48,656 nucleotides of DNA from an uncultured Desulfovibrio sp. (GCA_944327295.1 CALVHF010000002.1:1-48656), one strand, 5' to 3'; positions 17,312-26,550 are shown, counted from the first letter of the stretch. Numbers and translations: made by a program. The notes: a model not told the origin generated them from the letters alone.

Positions 17312-18994
17312 ATGGATGACGCCCAAAGTTCTCTTATGAAGCGCGGTCTGGAAAAGGCCCCGCACAGATCCCTTCTCCATGCCCTGGGCCTGACCAGGGA
17401 AGAAATCGATCGGCCTCTTGTCGGTGTCGTGAACGCCGCAAGCGAAGTGGTTCCCGGACACATGCACCTGGATCGCATTGCCGAAGCCGTCAAGGCCGGG
17501 GTGCGCATGGCCGGCGGCACGCCTCTGGAATTTCCCGCCATTGCCGTGTGTGACGGCATTGCTATGAACCACGAAGGCATGCGCTTCTCCCTGCCTTCCC
17601 GCGACTATATTGCCGACTCCTGTGAACTGATGGCCAGAGCCCATGCTTTTGATGCCCTGGTCTTCATCCCCAACTGCGACAAGTGCGTGCCCGGCATGCT
17701 CATGGCCATGATGCGCCTAAACCTGCCGTCCATCCTCATCTCCGGCGGTCCCATGCTGCCCGGCAACGTTGGCCCCAACAAGAAGGCCGACCTCATCACC
17801 GTCTTCGAGGCTGTGGGCGGCGTACGTGCCCGTACCGTCAGCGAGGAAGAGCTCCTGGCCATGGAAGAAAACGCCTGCCCGGGCTGCGGCTCCTGTGCCG
17901 GCATGTTCACGGCCAACTCCATGAACTGCCTTGCTGAAACCATTGGCGTGGCCCTGCCCGGCAACGGCACCATTCCCGCAGCCTATTCGGCCAGGCTGCG
18001 CCTGGCCAAACATGCCGGCATGCAGGTCATGGAACTGCTGCGCAAGAACATCCGTCCCCTGGACATTGTCACGCAGGACAGCGTGACCAATGCCATTACC
18101 GTGGACATGGCCCTGGGTTGCTCCACCAATACCGTCCTGCATCTGCCCGCCATCTTCGGCGAGGCCCACTTGGACATCAATCTAGATGTCTTTGACACCA
18201 TCAGCCGCAGGACTCCCAATCTGTGCCACCTCTCCCCTGCCGGCAGCCACTACATGACGGACCTGGAGCTGGCCGGCGGCATTCCTGCCGTCATGGCCGA
18301 ACTGACCCGAGGCGGACTCATCAAGACAGGCTGCCTGACCGTCACCGGCAAGACCGTTGCCGAGAATCTGAAAGATCGCAACGCACACATCCTCAATACC
18401 GAGGTCATTCACACCCTGGAAAATCCCTATTCCCAGGACGGCGGCATTGCCATCCTGCGCGGCAACATTGCTCCTGACGGTGCCGTGGTAAAGAAGGCCG
18501 CCGTTGCTCCGGAAATGCTCTGCCGCGATGTGCGTGCCCGTGTCTTTGAAGGCGAGGCCAAGGCCATGAAGGCCATTCTGGACGGCGAAATCAAGCCCAA
18601 CGACGCTGTGGTCATCCTCTTTGAGGGGCCCCGCGGCGGCCCGGGCATGCGGGAAATGCTCTCTGCCACGGCGGCCATCACCGGCATGGGCCTTGGCAAG
18701 GATGTGGCCCTGCTCACGGACGGCCGCTTCTCCGGCGGCACCAACGGTGCAGCCATTGGCCACATTTCTCCCGAAGCCGCAGATGGCGGCCCCATTGGCC
18801 TTGTGCGCGATGGGGACATCATTCACATCGACATTCCCAACCGCAAGCTGGAGCTCAAGGTGGATGATGCGGAACTGGCCAGACGCAGAGCCGAATACAC
18901 GCCGCCTGCCTGCAAGAGCCCCTACGGTATCCTGCGGCGCTACGCCTCGCTTGTGACATCGGCAGCCACGGGTGCCCGTTACCGCGACATCTAG
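17312..18994 (+). CDS. ilvD: Dihydroxy-acid dehydratase
   Basis: IlvD converts dihydroxyisovalerate and dihydroxymethylvalerate to the keto acids preceding valine and isoleucine. The 560-residue protein has the Fe-S ligand regions [10 protein letters not shown] and [19 protein letters not shown] plus [14 protein letters not shown]. It also has [10 protein letters not shown] and [12 protein letters not shown] near the C-terminus. It starts [19 protein letters not shown], where [11 protein letters not shown] is the family's N-terminus; the ribosome-binding site is poor. No other ilv gene is nearby. A clean terminator follows. Confidence 0.96.
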   Translation: MDDAQSSLMKRGLEKAPHRSLLHALGLTREEIDRPLVGVVNAASEVVPGHMHLDRIAEAVKAGVRMAGGTPLEFPAIAVCDGIAMNHEGMRFSLPSRDYIADSCELMARAHAFDALVFIPNCDKCVPGMLMAMMRLNLPSILISGGPMLPGNVGPNKKADLITVFEAVGGVRARTVSEEELLAMEENACPGCGSCAGMFTANSMNCLAETIGVALPGNGTIPAAYSARLRLAKHAGMQVMELLRKNIRPLDIVTQDSVTNAITVDMALGCSTNTVLHLPAIFGEAHLDINLDVFDTISRRTPNLCHLSPAGSHYMTDLELAGGIPAVMAELTRGGLIKTGCLTVTGKTVAENLKDRNAHILNTEVIHTLENPYSQDGGIAILRGNIAPDGAVVKKAAVAPEMLCRDVRARVFEGEAKAMKAILDGEIKPNDAVVILFEGPRGGPGMREMLSATAAITGMGLGKDVALLTDGRFSGGTNGAAIGHISPEAADGGPIGLVRDGDIIHIDIPNRKLELKVDDAELARRRAEYTPPACKSPYGILRRYASLVTSAATGARYRDI

Positions 18995-19008
18995 CCCAAT
19001 CTTCCCTT

Positions 19009-19042
19009 ATCCGTCGCAGGCCCTTCCTGCGACGGATTTTTT
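19009..19042 (+). terminator. Intrinsic terminator after ilvD
   Basis: ATCCGTCGCAGG (19009-19020) pairs with CCTGCGACGGAT (19025-19036) over a 4-nt loop and runs into a six-T tract. Confidence 0.92.
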
Positions 19043-19073
19043 GTGAGTCTCACGGATACAGGGAACGTTCCTC

Positions 19074-20003
19074 ATGGACTTTCTCCACGCACTGAGCGGC
19101 GTCTTCAGCCTGCTTGTCATCTGTCTTCTGGGTATCTGCATGGACCGCTGGGGCTGGATTGGCGCCGAGACCAGGCGTCTTGTCCCCCGTCTGGTCACCA
19201 CCATCTCCCTGCCGGCCTATCTATTCCACTCCATAGCAACAACCTTCAGTCACGAGGATGTGAGGCACTTTCTCTCAGGCTCCTTCATCCCCGTGATCTC
19301 CATTCTGCTCACTTTTGCCGCAGCCCTGCTCGCAGGCAGGCTCTGCCGGGTGCAGGAGAAACATTTCGGACTCTTCTGCGCGTCCTTCACCTCCTCAAGT
19401 GCCGTCTTCATAGGCATTCCCCTGTGTGACGCCCTGCTCGGTCCGAAATCCATCCCCTATGCCCTGCTCTACTACTTTGCCAATGCCGCCTTTTTCTGGA
19501 CCATTGGCAGCTATCTCATTGCCTCTGATGCACACAGGCAAAGCCGCTTTTCGGGCAAGAGAGCACTGAAGGCCGTCTTTTCCCCGCCCCTGCTGGGCTT
19601 TCTCTCGGGCCTCAGCACAGCCCTGCTTGCCCTGGAGCCACCGGCCTTTCTCATGAATGCCACGGCCATCATCGGGCAGCTGACCACTCCCCTGGCTCTG
19701 CTCTACATAGGCTTTACCCTGTCCATTGTTCCGTCAACCCGCTATTTTTCCAGGGATCTGCTTGTGGCTTCGGCAGGAAGACTGCTCGCCTGTCCCCTGA
19801 TCACGGCCCTGGTTGTCCTCTGCGCAGATCTGAACGTCTTTGTGAGCAGGGTCTTCATCCTGCAGGCTGCCCTGCCGGCCGTCATGCAAGCCTCCATTCT
19901 GAGTGCCCACTACCGCACGGATCCAGAATTCGGCACGCTCATCATCACCATGACGACCATTGGCTGCGTGGTCACGGTGCCCCTCATCATGTCCTTCCTC
20001 TAG
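19074..20003 (+). CDS. AEC (auxin efflux carrier) family transporter
   Basis: The 309-residue protein is an inner-membrane permease with about ten hydrophobic segments and the split 5+5 organisation typical of AEC transporters. It has the conserved PRLVTTISLPAYLFHSIA region, an SSSAVFIGIPLCDALLG segment in the first half, and PAVMQASILSAHYR in the second. AEC relatives export or import small carboxylates such as malate or malonate; the substrate here cannot be told. It follows the ilvD terminator by about 30 bp, so its promoter must be very short or expression depends on readthrough. The GGGAACGTTCC before the ATG is self-complementary around the ribosome-binding site. Confidence 0.85.
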   Translation: MDFLHALSGVFSLLVICLLGICMDRWGWIGAETRRLVPRLVTTISLPAYLFHSIATTFSHEDVRHFLSGSFIPVISILLTFAAALLAGRLCRVQEKHFGLFCASFTSSSAVFIGIPLCDALLGPKSIPYALLYYFANAAFFWTIGSYLIASDAHRQSRFSGKRALKAVFSPPLLGFLSGLSTALLALEPPAFLMNATAIIGQLTTPLALLYIGFTLSIVPSTRYFSRDLLVASAGRLLACPLITALVVLCADLNVFVSRVFILQAALPAVMQASILSAHYRTDPEFGTLIITMTTIGCVVTVPLIMSFL

Positions 20004-20046
20004 TGGGCCCCGCACTGTCGTCACGGAAGCCCATGAGTGCTGCAGC

Positions 20047-21138
20047 CTACTTCAGTGTCATGTCTCCGGGCTTTACCCAGCCCAGTGCCCGGACGCCCAT
20101 GTTGACAAGCGGACAGAGCACGGCTGGCAGGACAAAGCAGATCGCCACAAGCCCAGCCCAATCCCAAGCTTCAATGCCTGTCCTGGTTCCTGCCGCCATT
20201 TCCCGGACCCAGCCCGTGTACACGCCAATCTGGCCCACAAGACCGCAGGTGCCCATGCCCGAGGACACGGCCGGACCGTTCATCTCCATCCTGAACACGC
20301 AGGTGGCCAGAGGCCCGGTAATGGCAGACGTCACTATAGGCGCAATCCAGATTCTGGGATTGCGGACAATATTGCCCATCTGCAGCATGGATGTGCCTAT
20401 CCCCTGGGAAATCAGGCCGCCCCAGCGGTTTTCGGGAAAGGACATGACGGCAAAACCGACCATCTGGGCACAGCACCCGGCCACTGCGGCTCCTCCGGCC
20501 AGACCGGTGAGTCCCAGGGCGGCACAGATGGCAGCCGAGGAAATGGGCAGAGTCAGGGCAATGCCGACCAGGACGGAGATGCAGACCCCCATGATGAAGG
20601 GCTGCAGTTCCGTTGCCCACATAATCAGCGCGCCAAGCTTCATGGCCATGGAACCCAGGGCCGGTGCCCACCAGGCTGAAAGCGCCAGGCCCACGCCTAT
20701 GGTCACAAGGGGCGTGACCAGCAGATCTATCCTTGTTTCCCGGGAAATCATCTTGCCTGCTTCCGCGGCAATGATGGCCACAAAGAGCACGGCCAGCGGC
20801 CCGCCTGCTCCGCCCAGGGCATTGGAGGAAAAGCCCACGGTGACCAGGGAAAAGAGCACAAGGGGCGGGCAGCGCAGGGCATAGCCTATGGCCACGGCCA
20901 TGGCAGGACCGCTCATGGCGGCAGCGAGGCCCCCAACAGTGTAGGTTGTGCCCCGTATGACGACCAGAGGCTGCAGCAGAAAGGAAATCTGCAGCTGTGT
21001 GCCCACGGCATCAAGAATGGTGCCTATGAGCAGGGAACAGAAAAGTCCCTGGGCCATGGCTCCCATGGCATCAATGCCGTAGCGTCTGAGAGAAATTTCC
21101 ACATCCTTGCGGCGAAGAAAGGCACGAAGAGTCTCCAT
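20047..21138 (-). CDS. PTS-EIIC-like membrane permease (PTS_EIIC_2 type)
   Basis: The 363-residue polytopic protein resembles stand-alone sugar phosphotransferase EIIC-type permeases (PTS_EIIC_2). It shows a YGIDAMGAMAQGLFCSLLIGTIL start, a glycine-rich SSNALGGAGGPLAVL loop, LQPFIMGVCISVLVGIALTLPISSAA helices, and MEMNGPAVSSGMGTCGLVGQ near the end. No EIIA, EIIB, HPr or EI gene lies nearby, so a transport or sensory role without phosphotransfer is possible. The start at 21138 is chosen from family pattern; the 61 upstream codons read as low-complexity non-family sequence. It is convergent with the AEC gene, with 43 bp between the stops. Confidence 0.78.
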   Translation of the reverse strand: METLRAFLRRKDVEISLRRYGIDAMGAMAQGLFCSLLIGTILDAVGTQLQISFLLQPLVVIRGTTYTVGGLAAAMSGPAMAVAIGYALRCPPLVLFSLVTVGFSSNALGGAGGPLAVLFVAIIAAEAGKMISRETRIDLLVTPLVTIGVGLALSAWWAPALGSMAMKLGALIMWATELQPFIMGVCISVLVGIALTLPISSAAICAALGLTGLAGGAAVAGCCAQMVGFAVMSFPENRWGGLISQGIGTSMLQMGNIVRNPRIWIAPIVTSAITGPLATCVFRMEMNGPAVSSGMGTCGLVGQIGVYTGWVREMAAGTRTGIEAWDWAGLVAICFVLPAVLCPLVNMGVRALGWVKPGDMTLK

Positions 21139-21484
21139 AGTGCTGCCTGCGATTGAAAAAAGTTCACGACGCCGGAAGGACATGCGAATTCGAACATCGA
21201 GACGCTGTCCTTCTCTGGATTCCTGTACTGAAAAGCCCCGTGTACTCCCCTGAAGTGTCAGGAAAAGGATACAAAAAAAGAGCTGCGCTCTGCCAGCTGT
21301 CCGTTTTGATACAAGGTCCATTGTATGACAGAACTTTCAGCTTTTGGCAAGATGCATCTCTTTGCACAAAGCACTGCGCGCTTACGCGCCCCGCTGTCCG
21401 GATTGTCTGCCCCCTGCCCCCGTCTTGTGCAAGGGAGCAGGGAGCCGGCAGGAACTGTTCTTATGCCAGCATGGGGCTAGCAGC
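21139..21484. other. Intergenic region, no gene seen
   Basis: I see no convincing coding frame or RNA between the EIIC-like gene and the HdeA-like gene (both minus strand). It should contain the promoter of the EIIC-like gene. Confidence 0.3.
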
Positions 21485-22024
21485 TTACTTTGCCTGTTCC
21501 TGCAGAACCTCCAGCATGGTTCTCTTGGGGCTGAGGAGGCAGGCATCAATAAAGCCCTGTATGTCCTCGTCCGAGTTCAGTATGCTCTTGGTCGTATTCT
21601 GCAGACGCCTGTTGTAGCCGTCCAGCCAGATGATGAAACCGCTGGCGTCTTCCTGGGCCATGGCAAAATCCGCACATGTCGACGTCTTGGCATTCCAGGT
21701 ACCAATGGGCACAGGGCCTGTGGCACGCATCTGCTGCCAGACGGAAAGCACCGTATCCGTGGGCCGCTTTTCACACCACATGTAGGCCTGTCCGAGGAGT
21801 ATGTGCAGCGTGTCCGGGGAAGCCACATCCATATTGACTGCTGCAGAGGCATACCCGTCAATCTGCAGCCCTTCAAACAGCGGAGGCTCTCCCTGCAGGA
21901 CGGCTTCGCTGGAGACGAATTCTGCACAGAGATAGGTAGCAGGATCGATTTTTTCATTGGCCGCCATGACAAGACCTGGCATGCAGAGCAGGGTAAATGC
22001 GGCAAACAGCATTTTTTTCAACAT
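21485..22024 (-). CDS. Periplasmic protein with two HdeA/Rap1A-like repeats
   Basis: The 179-residue product has a signal peptide (MLKKMLFAAFTLLCMPGLVMA) and two similar halves. Repeat 1 (about 27-97) runs from DPATYLCAEF through GLQIDGYAS to MWCEKRPTDTVLSVWQ. Repeat 2 (about 110-175) runs from TCADFAMAQ through WLDGYNRRL to DACLLSPKRTMLEVLQ. Each half keeps two cysteines, a GY pair and the C...P..T.L.V ending of the HdeA/HdeB/Rap1A fold, where the cysteines form one disulfide. Such proteins are periplasmic acid-stress chaperones or immunity proteins. The function here is inferred only. GAAGAAGAG precedes the start. It sits 167 bp downstream of ppiB on the same strand. Confidence 0.72.
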   Translation of the reverse strand: MLKKMLFAAFTLLCMPGLVMAANEKIDPATYLCAEFVSSEAVLQGEPPLFEGLQIDGYASAAVNMDVASPDTLHILLGQAYMWCEKRPTDTVLSVWQQMRATGPVPIGTWNAKTSTCADFAMAQEDASGFIIWLDGYNRRLQNTTKSILNSDEDIQGFIDACLLSPKRTMLEVLQEQAK

Positions 22025-22143
22025 TGGTCTCTTCTTCCATGCATCGGGAACCTTGCGGCACAAGGCTCGGGGCACGGCCTCCATCAAGAAATGGAAGGCT
22101 CCGGCAGGCAGCCATGGGCCGCCTGCCTGCCTTCCGTGCGAAA

Positions 22144-22180
22144 CGGGCGCTGCCGAAGGGGCAGCAAAGCGTTTTTTTTT
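22144..22180. terminator. Hairpin with T9 tract between ppiB and HdeA-like gene
   Basis: GCTGCC (22149-22154) pairs with GGCAGC (22160-22165). A nine-T tract (22172-22180) follows on the plus strand, separated by AAAGCG. The T tract faces the plus strand, although both flanking genes are on the minus strand. On the minus strand it is an A-tract hairpin, so terminator function for ppiB is uncertain. Confidence 0.4.
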
Positions 22181-22191
22181 GTCGCAGCGTC

Positions 22192-22701
22192 CTATTCGAA
22201 ACGGCTGGCGTTGGTGATGATGATAAGGTCTGCAGGGACATCCTGATGCATGCCCTGGGACTTGGTCTTGACCTTGGCAATCTTGTCAACGACATCCATG
22301 CCTTCAGTCACCTTGCCGAAGACGCAGTATCCCCAGCCCTGCACGTTGGGAGCGGTGAAGTTGAGGAAGTCGTTGTCCACCAGGTTGATGAAGAACTGAG
22401 CTGTTGCGCTGTGCGGTTCCATGGTGCGGGCCATGGCAATGGTGCCCCTGTCGTTGGCAAGGCCATTGTCAGCTTCGTTGGTAATGGGTGCCTCGGTGGG
22501 CTTTTCTTCCATTCTGGCCGTGTAGCCGCCGCCCTGAATCATGAAGCCGGGGATGACACGGTGAAAAATGGTGTTTTTGTAAAAGCCTTTATCCACATAT
22601 TCCAAGAAATTGGCAACTGTCTTGGGAGCCTTGTCCGGATACAGTTCAATGAGAATGTCACCGGAGGTTGTCTCCATCAGGACCACAGGATTTGCAGCCA
22701 T
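22192..22701 (-). CDS. ppiB: Peptidyl-prolyl cis-trans isomerase (cyclophilin)
   Basis: A cytoplasmic cyclophilin that speeds proline isomerisation. The 169 residues have the family's core: [13 protein letters not shown] near 47-59, [21 protein letters not shown] and [15 protein letters not shown]. There is no signal peptide, so it is PpiB-like rather than the periplasmic PpiA. AAGGAGATAGT before the ATG at 22701 fixes the start. It is divergent from mutY. Confidence 0.93.
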   Translation of the reverse strand: MAANPVVLMETTSGDILIELYPDKAPKTVANFLEYVDKGFYKNTIFHRVIPGFMIQGGGYTARMEEKPTEAPITNEADNGLANDRGTIAMARTMEPHSATAQFFINLVDNDFLNFTAPNVQGWGYCVFGKVTEGMDVVDKIAKVKTKSQGMHQDVPADLIIITNASRFE

Positions 22702-22961
22702 ACTATCTCCTTGATTTTTCAAAAAATCTCCATTCCGTGCGTCTGAGGCCCGCAAGCCTGCAAAAGCTCAGGAACGGGACCATTTTGCCAGCGGAGTGTA
22801 CGCAAAGCAGGCCCCCTTGACAATACAGGCCCGAGGCTGGCCCCCAGGGAAGCATCCTGCCTGCCAACATCAGGGACTTGCCTCTGTTAGGGATATGGGG
22901 CAGGCTTGCCCGCACGCTTCCGCAGCTCCAGCAACCCCGCACATCCCCTTTTCCATCCATG

Positions 22962-22976
22962 AGGAGCCAGCTCCTA
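22962..22976 (+). promoter_or_regulatory. Shine-Dalgarno hairpin of mutY
   Basis: The mutY ribosome-binding site AGGAG (22962-22966) is followed by CCAG and its exact complement CTCCT (22971-22975), one base before the ATG. The hairpin would mask the SD in free mRNA and could damp mutY translation. A 5-bp stem is weak evidence by itself. Confidence 0.35.
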
Positions 22977-24170
22977 ATGCACACTGTCATTCCCTTCTCT
23001 CCTGGCCACAAGGCCCGTCTGCACAGTGCCCTGCTCGCCTGGTTCGAGCAGCACAGACGCCCCTTGCCCTGGCGCACGGACTACGCACCCTATTCGGTCT
23101 GGATTTCCGAAATCATGCTGCAGCAAACGCAGATGGACCGCGGGGTGAGCTACTTCGAGGCCTGGATGAAGCGCTTTCCCTCCATTGCCGATCTGGCCCG
23201 TGCAGAAGAAGACGATGTGCTCAGGGCCTGGGAGGGGCTTGGCTATTACTCGCGGGCCCGCAACATTCTCAGGGCAGCCCGAAAAATCCTGGCCGAACAC
23301 GGCGGCATCTTTCCCTCTGCCCATGAGGACATTGCCGCCCTACCGGGCATCGGCCCCTATACGGCTGCTGCCATCGCAAGCATAGCCTTCAATCAGGATG
23401 TGGCCTGCATTGATGCCAATGTGGAGCGGGTGGTCTCCCGCCTCTACGATCTGGATCTGCCCGTGCGCAAGAAACCGGGCCGGACGATCCTTGAAGAATG
23501 CGCCACGGCCCTGCTCTGCAAAGGCAGGGCAAGGGACTACAATCAGGCCGTGATGGAGCTCGGTGCCCTTGTCTGCGGCAAGAAGCCGGCCTGTCCGGTC
23601 TGCCCCCTGCAATCCTTCTGCAGGGCTCTGCAGCACGGCACGGCACACCTGCGCCCCGTGCTTCCGGAAAAGGCAGCCAGCGTGGCCCTGACCGTGGCCT
23701 CGGGGGTTCTTGCAAGTGGCGGACGCATCTACATCCAGAAACGGCTTCCCAACGATGTCTGGGGCGGTCTCTGGGAGTTCCCCGGTGGCAGCGTCGAGCA
23801 GAGGGAACGGCCGGAAGAGGCCGTTGTGCGGGAATTTCTGGAAGAAACGGGCCTTGCCGTCCGGGTCACGAACAAGCTGGGCTGCCTCAGGCACAAGTAC
23901 ACGAAGTACAACATCACCCTGCACTGCTTTGCCCTCGCCCTGGCAGACGAAAGCGGGCACAGTGCTCCCTGTCCGACACCGCCCGTCCTCAGCGAGGCCT
24001 CGGAGTTTCGCTGGTGCACACTGGAGGAGCTGAAGGAGTATGCCATGCCCTCCTCCCACAGAAAACTGGCCGACACGCTGACCCTGGCAGGGGATCATCT
24101 GTCCGCCTCCCTGTCCAGATCTCCCCATGCCGGCGCCAGCAGGGGCCTTCTTGATCTTCTTGCCGGCTGA
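22977..24170 (+). CDS. mutY: A/G-specific adenine DNA glycosylase
   Basis: MutY removes adenine mispaired with 8-oxoguanine. The 397-residue protein has the catalytic-glutamate segment SEIMLQQTQMDR, the helix-hairpin-helix LPGIGPYTAAAI with the proline-tyrosine common in MutY, and the catalytic aspartate in ACIDANVERV. A C-terminal NUDIX-like 8-oxoG recognition domain includes GGLWEFPGG and REFLEETGL. The Fe-S cluster ligands are CGKKPACPVCPLQSFC, i.e. C-x5-C-x2-C-x5-C. The first spacing is one residue shorter than the C-x6-C-x2-C-x5-C of E. coli MutY. The start at 22977 follows GAGGAG. Confidence 0.94.
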   Translation: MHTVIPFSPGHKARLHSALLAWFEQHRRPLPWRTDYAPYSVWISEIMLQQTQMDRGVSYFEAWMKRFPSIADLARAEEDDVLRAWEGLGYYSRARNILRAARKILAEHGGIFPSAHEDIAALPGIGPYTAAAIASIAFNQDVACIDANVERVVSRLYDLDLPVRKKPGRTILEECATALLCKGRARDYNQAVMELGALVCGKKPACPVCPLQSFCRALQHGTAHLRPVLPEKAASVALTVASGVLASGGRIYIQKRLPNDVWGGLWEFPGGSVEQRERPEEAVVREFLEETGLAVRVTNKLGCLRHKYTKYNITLHCFALALADESGHSAPCPTPPVLSEASEFRWCTLEELKEYAMPSSHRKLADTLTLAGDHLSASLSRSPHAGASRGLLDLLAG

Positions 24171-24353
24171 AGAGCCCGTTTCCCGATACTGGCGCGCCCG
24201 TTGCCTTCCTCGCCAAGGCCTTGACTTTTCTCTGGCCTACAGGTATGGGGAGTTCTGCGGTTCGCCGCAACCATCCATTTGAGAACCAATGGTGTTCACA
24301 GAAGGGTGCCTCTACAGGCCCCTTTTTTTTGGCCCAAAAACCAAGGAGCGATC

Positions 24354-24998
24354 ATGTCTCACGACACTTTGAAAGCGACGCTGCTCCAGCTTGCTCTGCC
24401 TGCTGTCCGTGCCCAGGGCCTGGATATCTGGGGACTTGAGCTCATAGAGGGACGGCAGATGATCGTGCGCCTGTTTGTCGAGGCCGCCGGGAACACTGCG
24501 ACAGAAAACGGAACAAACGGATCTGGGGACGAAGCAGGCGAAACGGTTCCCTCCAGGGAACAGCTTTCGGCCACCGTTGATCAGTGCGAAGCCATTTCCC
24601 GTCAGTTCTCCCTGGCTCTGGACGCCGAAGACGTCATTGACAGAGCCTATATTCTGGAAGTGTCTACACCCGGCTTCAACCGCATTTTCTTCTCAACCGC
24701 ACAGATGTCCGCCTATGTGGGCGATCTGATTGAAGCCCGCATGCCCGCGCCCTTTGCACCGACGCCTTCCCTGCCTGCCCGGCGGACCTGGAAGGGCACA
24801 CTGCTTTCGGTCGCGGACGACACCTTTGTTCTTGCGCCGTCCACCATCGACGCTGACGGAGACATCCAGTCCGAACAACTCGATCCCGTGCGCATTCCCT
24901 TTGCCGCGGCACGCCGTGTCAGCCGCATCCATGTCTTCCGTCGCCCTGCCAAGCCCGGCAAGGGCTCCAAAAAGACAAAAACAGCACCTCTCGCCTGA
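24354..24998 (+). CDS. rimP: Ribosome maturation factor RimP
   Basis: RimP assists 30S subunit maturation. The 214-residue protein has the RimP pattern: ALPAVRAQGLDIWGLELIEG, CEAISRQFSLALDAED and YILEVSTPGFNR. It is longer than the usual roughly 150 residues. A charged low-complexity insertion (about residues 46-66, rich in N, G, T and E) interrupts the first domain. A basic tail ends KPGKGSKKTKTAPLA. AAGGAGCGATC precedes the ATG. It is the first gene of the rimP-nusA-ylxR-infB cluster. Confidence 0.9.
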   Translation: MSHDTLKATLLQLALPAVRAQGLDIWGLELIEGRQMIVRLFVEAAGNTATENGTNGSGDEAGETVPSREQLSATVDQCEAISRQFSLALDAEDVIDRAYILEVSTPGFNRIFFSTAQMSAYVGDLIEARMPAPFAPTPSLPARRTWKGTLLSVADDTFVLAPSTIDADGDIQSEQLDPVRIPFAAARRVSRIHVFRRPAKPGKGSKKTKTAPLA

Positions 24999-25122
24999 GG
25001 CAGAAGCCTACAGGCATGCACTCCTGCCGGGGCGCAGGCCTGTGCCCATGCCGGACAGGAACCGGGCATCAGAAGCACAATTTTCTCAAGTTCGCAGAAC
25101 TTCTGTTTCTCAGAAATACACC

Positions 25123-25181
25123 AAGGAGGCGGCGCATCCTCCCCTGCCTGAAAACGGGGCCCTTCGCGCCGATACATGATG
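25123..25181 (+). promoter_or_regulatory. Hairpin-spaced ribosome-binding site of nusA
   Basis: AAGGAGG (25123-25129) is 46 nt from the first nusA ATG, and no nearer SD exists. Directly after it CGGCGC (25130-25135) pairs with GCGCCG (25166-25171), with inner CCCC (25141-25144)/GGGG (25156-25159). Folding this out leaves ATAC between SD and ATG (or 7 nt to the second ATG at 25179). A competing pairing of GGAGG (25125-25129) with CCTCC (25138-25142) would instead mask the SD. The infB leader has nearly the same sequence and folds. Confidence 0.55.
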
Positions 25182-26525
25182 AATCAAGAACTGAAAAAAG
25201 CCATTGACCAGATCTGCAAGGACAAGGGGCTTGATACCGAAATGCTCATTGAAACCCTTGAAGATGCTGTCAAAACATCAGTCTTGCGTCGTTATAGCGA
25301 AGACATTGATGTCGAGGTCACCTACAATCAGGATACAGGCGACATCGAAATCTACCAGTTCAAAATAGTTGTCCCGGACGAGGATTTCGAAAACGACGAT
25401 CGTGAGATCGCCTTCTCCAAGGCTCAGCAGCACGACAGCTCCGTCCAGGTTGACGACGAAATGGGGTTCCGCATCAATATTGACAAACTTGGCCGCATTG
25501 CTGCCCAGTCTGCCAAGCAGGTCATCATCCAGCGCCTGCGCGATGCCGAACAGACCAATATCTACAACGATTACCGCGAACGCATCGGCGAAATCGTCTC
25601 CGGCACCATTCAGCGCCGCGACAAGGGCGGTCTCATCGTCAACCTGGAACGCACCGAAGCCATCCTGCCCAGGGAAGAGCAGATCCCCAAGGAGCACTTC
25701 CGCCGCGGCGACCCCATCCAGGCCATCATCATCGATGTGCACAAGGAAGGTCGCGGTCCGCAGGTCGTACTCTCGAGATCGCACCGCGACTATATGACCG
25801 CCCTTTTCCGCCGCGAGGTACCCGAGCTCGACGAAGGCATCATACAGATTATGGGTGTGGCCAGGGATCCCGGTTCCCGCGCCAAGGTGGCTGTCTTCTC
25901 CAGAGAGAGGGACGTGGACCCCGTGGGCGCCTGCGTCGGCGTGCGCGGCTCCAGAATTCAGAACATCGTGCAGGAGCTGCGCGGCGAACGCATCGATATC
26001 GTCATCTGGAGTGCCGACATTGCCACCTACGCCCGCAATGCCCTGGCTCCGGCCCAAGTGTCCCGCATTGTCGTTGACGATGCCAACAACCTGCTGGAAG
26101 TGATTGTGCCCGACGATCAGCTCACCAACGCCATTGGCCGCAAGGGTCAGAACGTCAAACTGGCAGCCCGTCTGCTGGGCTGGAAGGTCGATATCTTCAC
26201 CGAGACCCGCTACAACGAGGCCAGCAGCACGGCCCACAGCAATATCGAGCAACTGGCAAGCGTTGCCGAAGTCTCCAGCGAGGCTCTGATCAATGCCGGA
26301 TACACGACCATGGACAAGATCCGTGCCGCTACGGATGACGAGCTTGTGGCTGCCCTGGGCCTGACCGCACAGCAGATCGGCAATCTGCGTTCGGCCCTGA
26401 ATTTCCTGGCCACGGACGAGGCCCAGAAGGCTGCACGCGCCTATGGCGGGCACAGAGCCGACGGCGGTGCCCTGCCTGGAGAAGGTGCCGAGGCCGTCCC
26501 TGAGGCCGAGGGCGTTGCCGACTAA
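25176..26525 (+). CDS. nusA: Transcription termination/antitermination protein NusA
   Basis: NusA binds RNA polymerase and modulates pausing, termination and antitermination. The 449-residue protein has the N-terminal RNAP-binding domain (MNQELKKAIDQICKDKGL). An S1 domain lies around 130-200 (GEIVSGTIQRRDKGGLIVNL), then two KH domains (DPVGACVGVRGSRIQNIVQEL and NAIGRKGQNVKLAARL). A short helix-hairpin-helix-like C-terminus around VSSEALINAGYTTMDKI follows. Two adjacent ATGs (25176, 25179) are possible starts. The ribosome-binding site is separated by a hairpin. A 124-bp gap between rimP and the nusA SD contains an AAGTTC/GAACTT hairpin (about 25088-25102). Confidence 0.96.
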   Translation: MMNQELKKAIDQICKDKGLDTEMLIETLEDAVKTSVLRRYSEDIDVEVTYNQDTGDIEIYQFKIVVPDEDFENDDREIAFSKAQQHDSSVQVDDEMGFRINIDKLGRIAAQSAKQVIIQRLRDAEQTNIYNDYRERIGEIVSGTIQRRDKGGLIVNLERTEAILPREEQIPKEHFRRGDPIQAIIIDVHKEGRGPQVVLSRSHRDYMTALFRREVPELDEGIIQIMGVARDPGSRAKVAVFSRERDVDPVGACVGVRGSRIQNIVQELRGERIDIVIWSADIATYARNALAPAQVSRIVVDDANNLLEVIVPDDQLTNAIGRKGQNVKLAARLLGWKVDIFTETRYNEASSTAHSNIEQLASVAEVSSEALINAGYTTMDKIRAATDDELVAALGLTAQQIGNLRSALNFLATDEAQKAARAYGGHRADGGALPGEGAEAVPEAEGVAD

Positions 26526-26550
26526 TGCCGGCGACCAGGGATGTGCAAGA

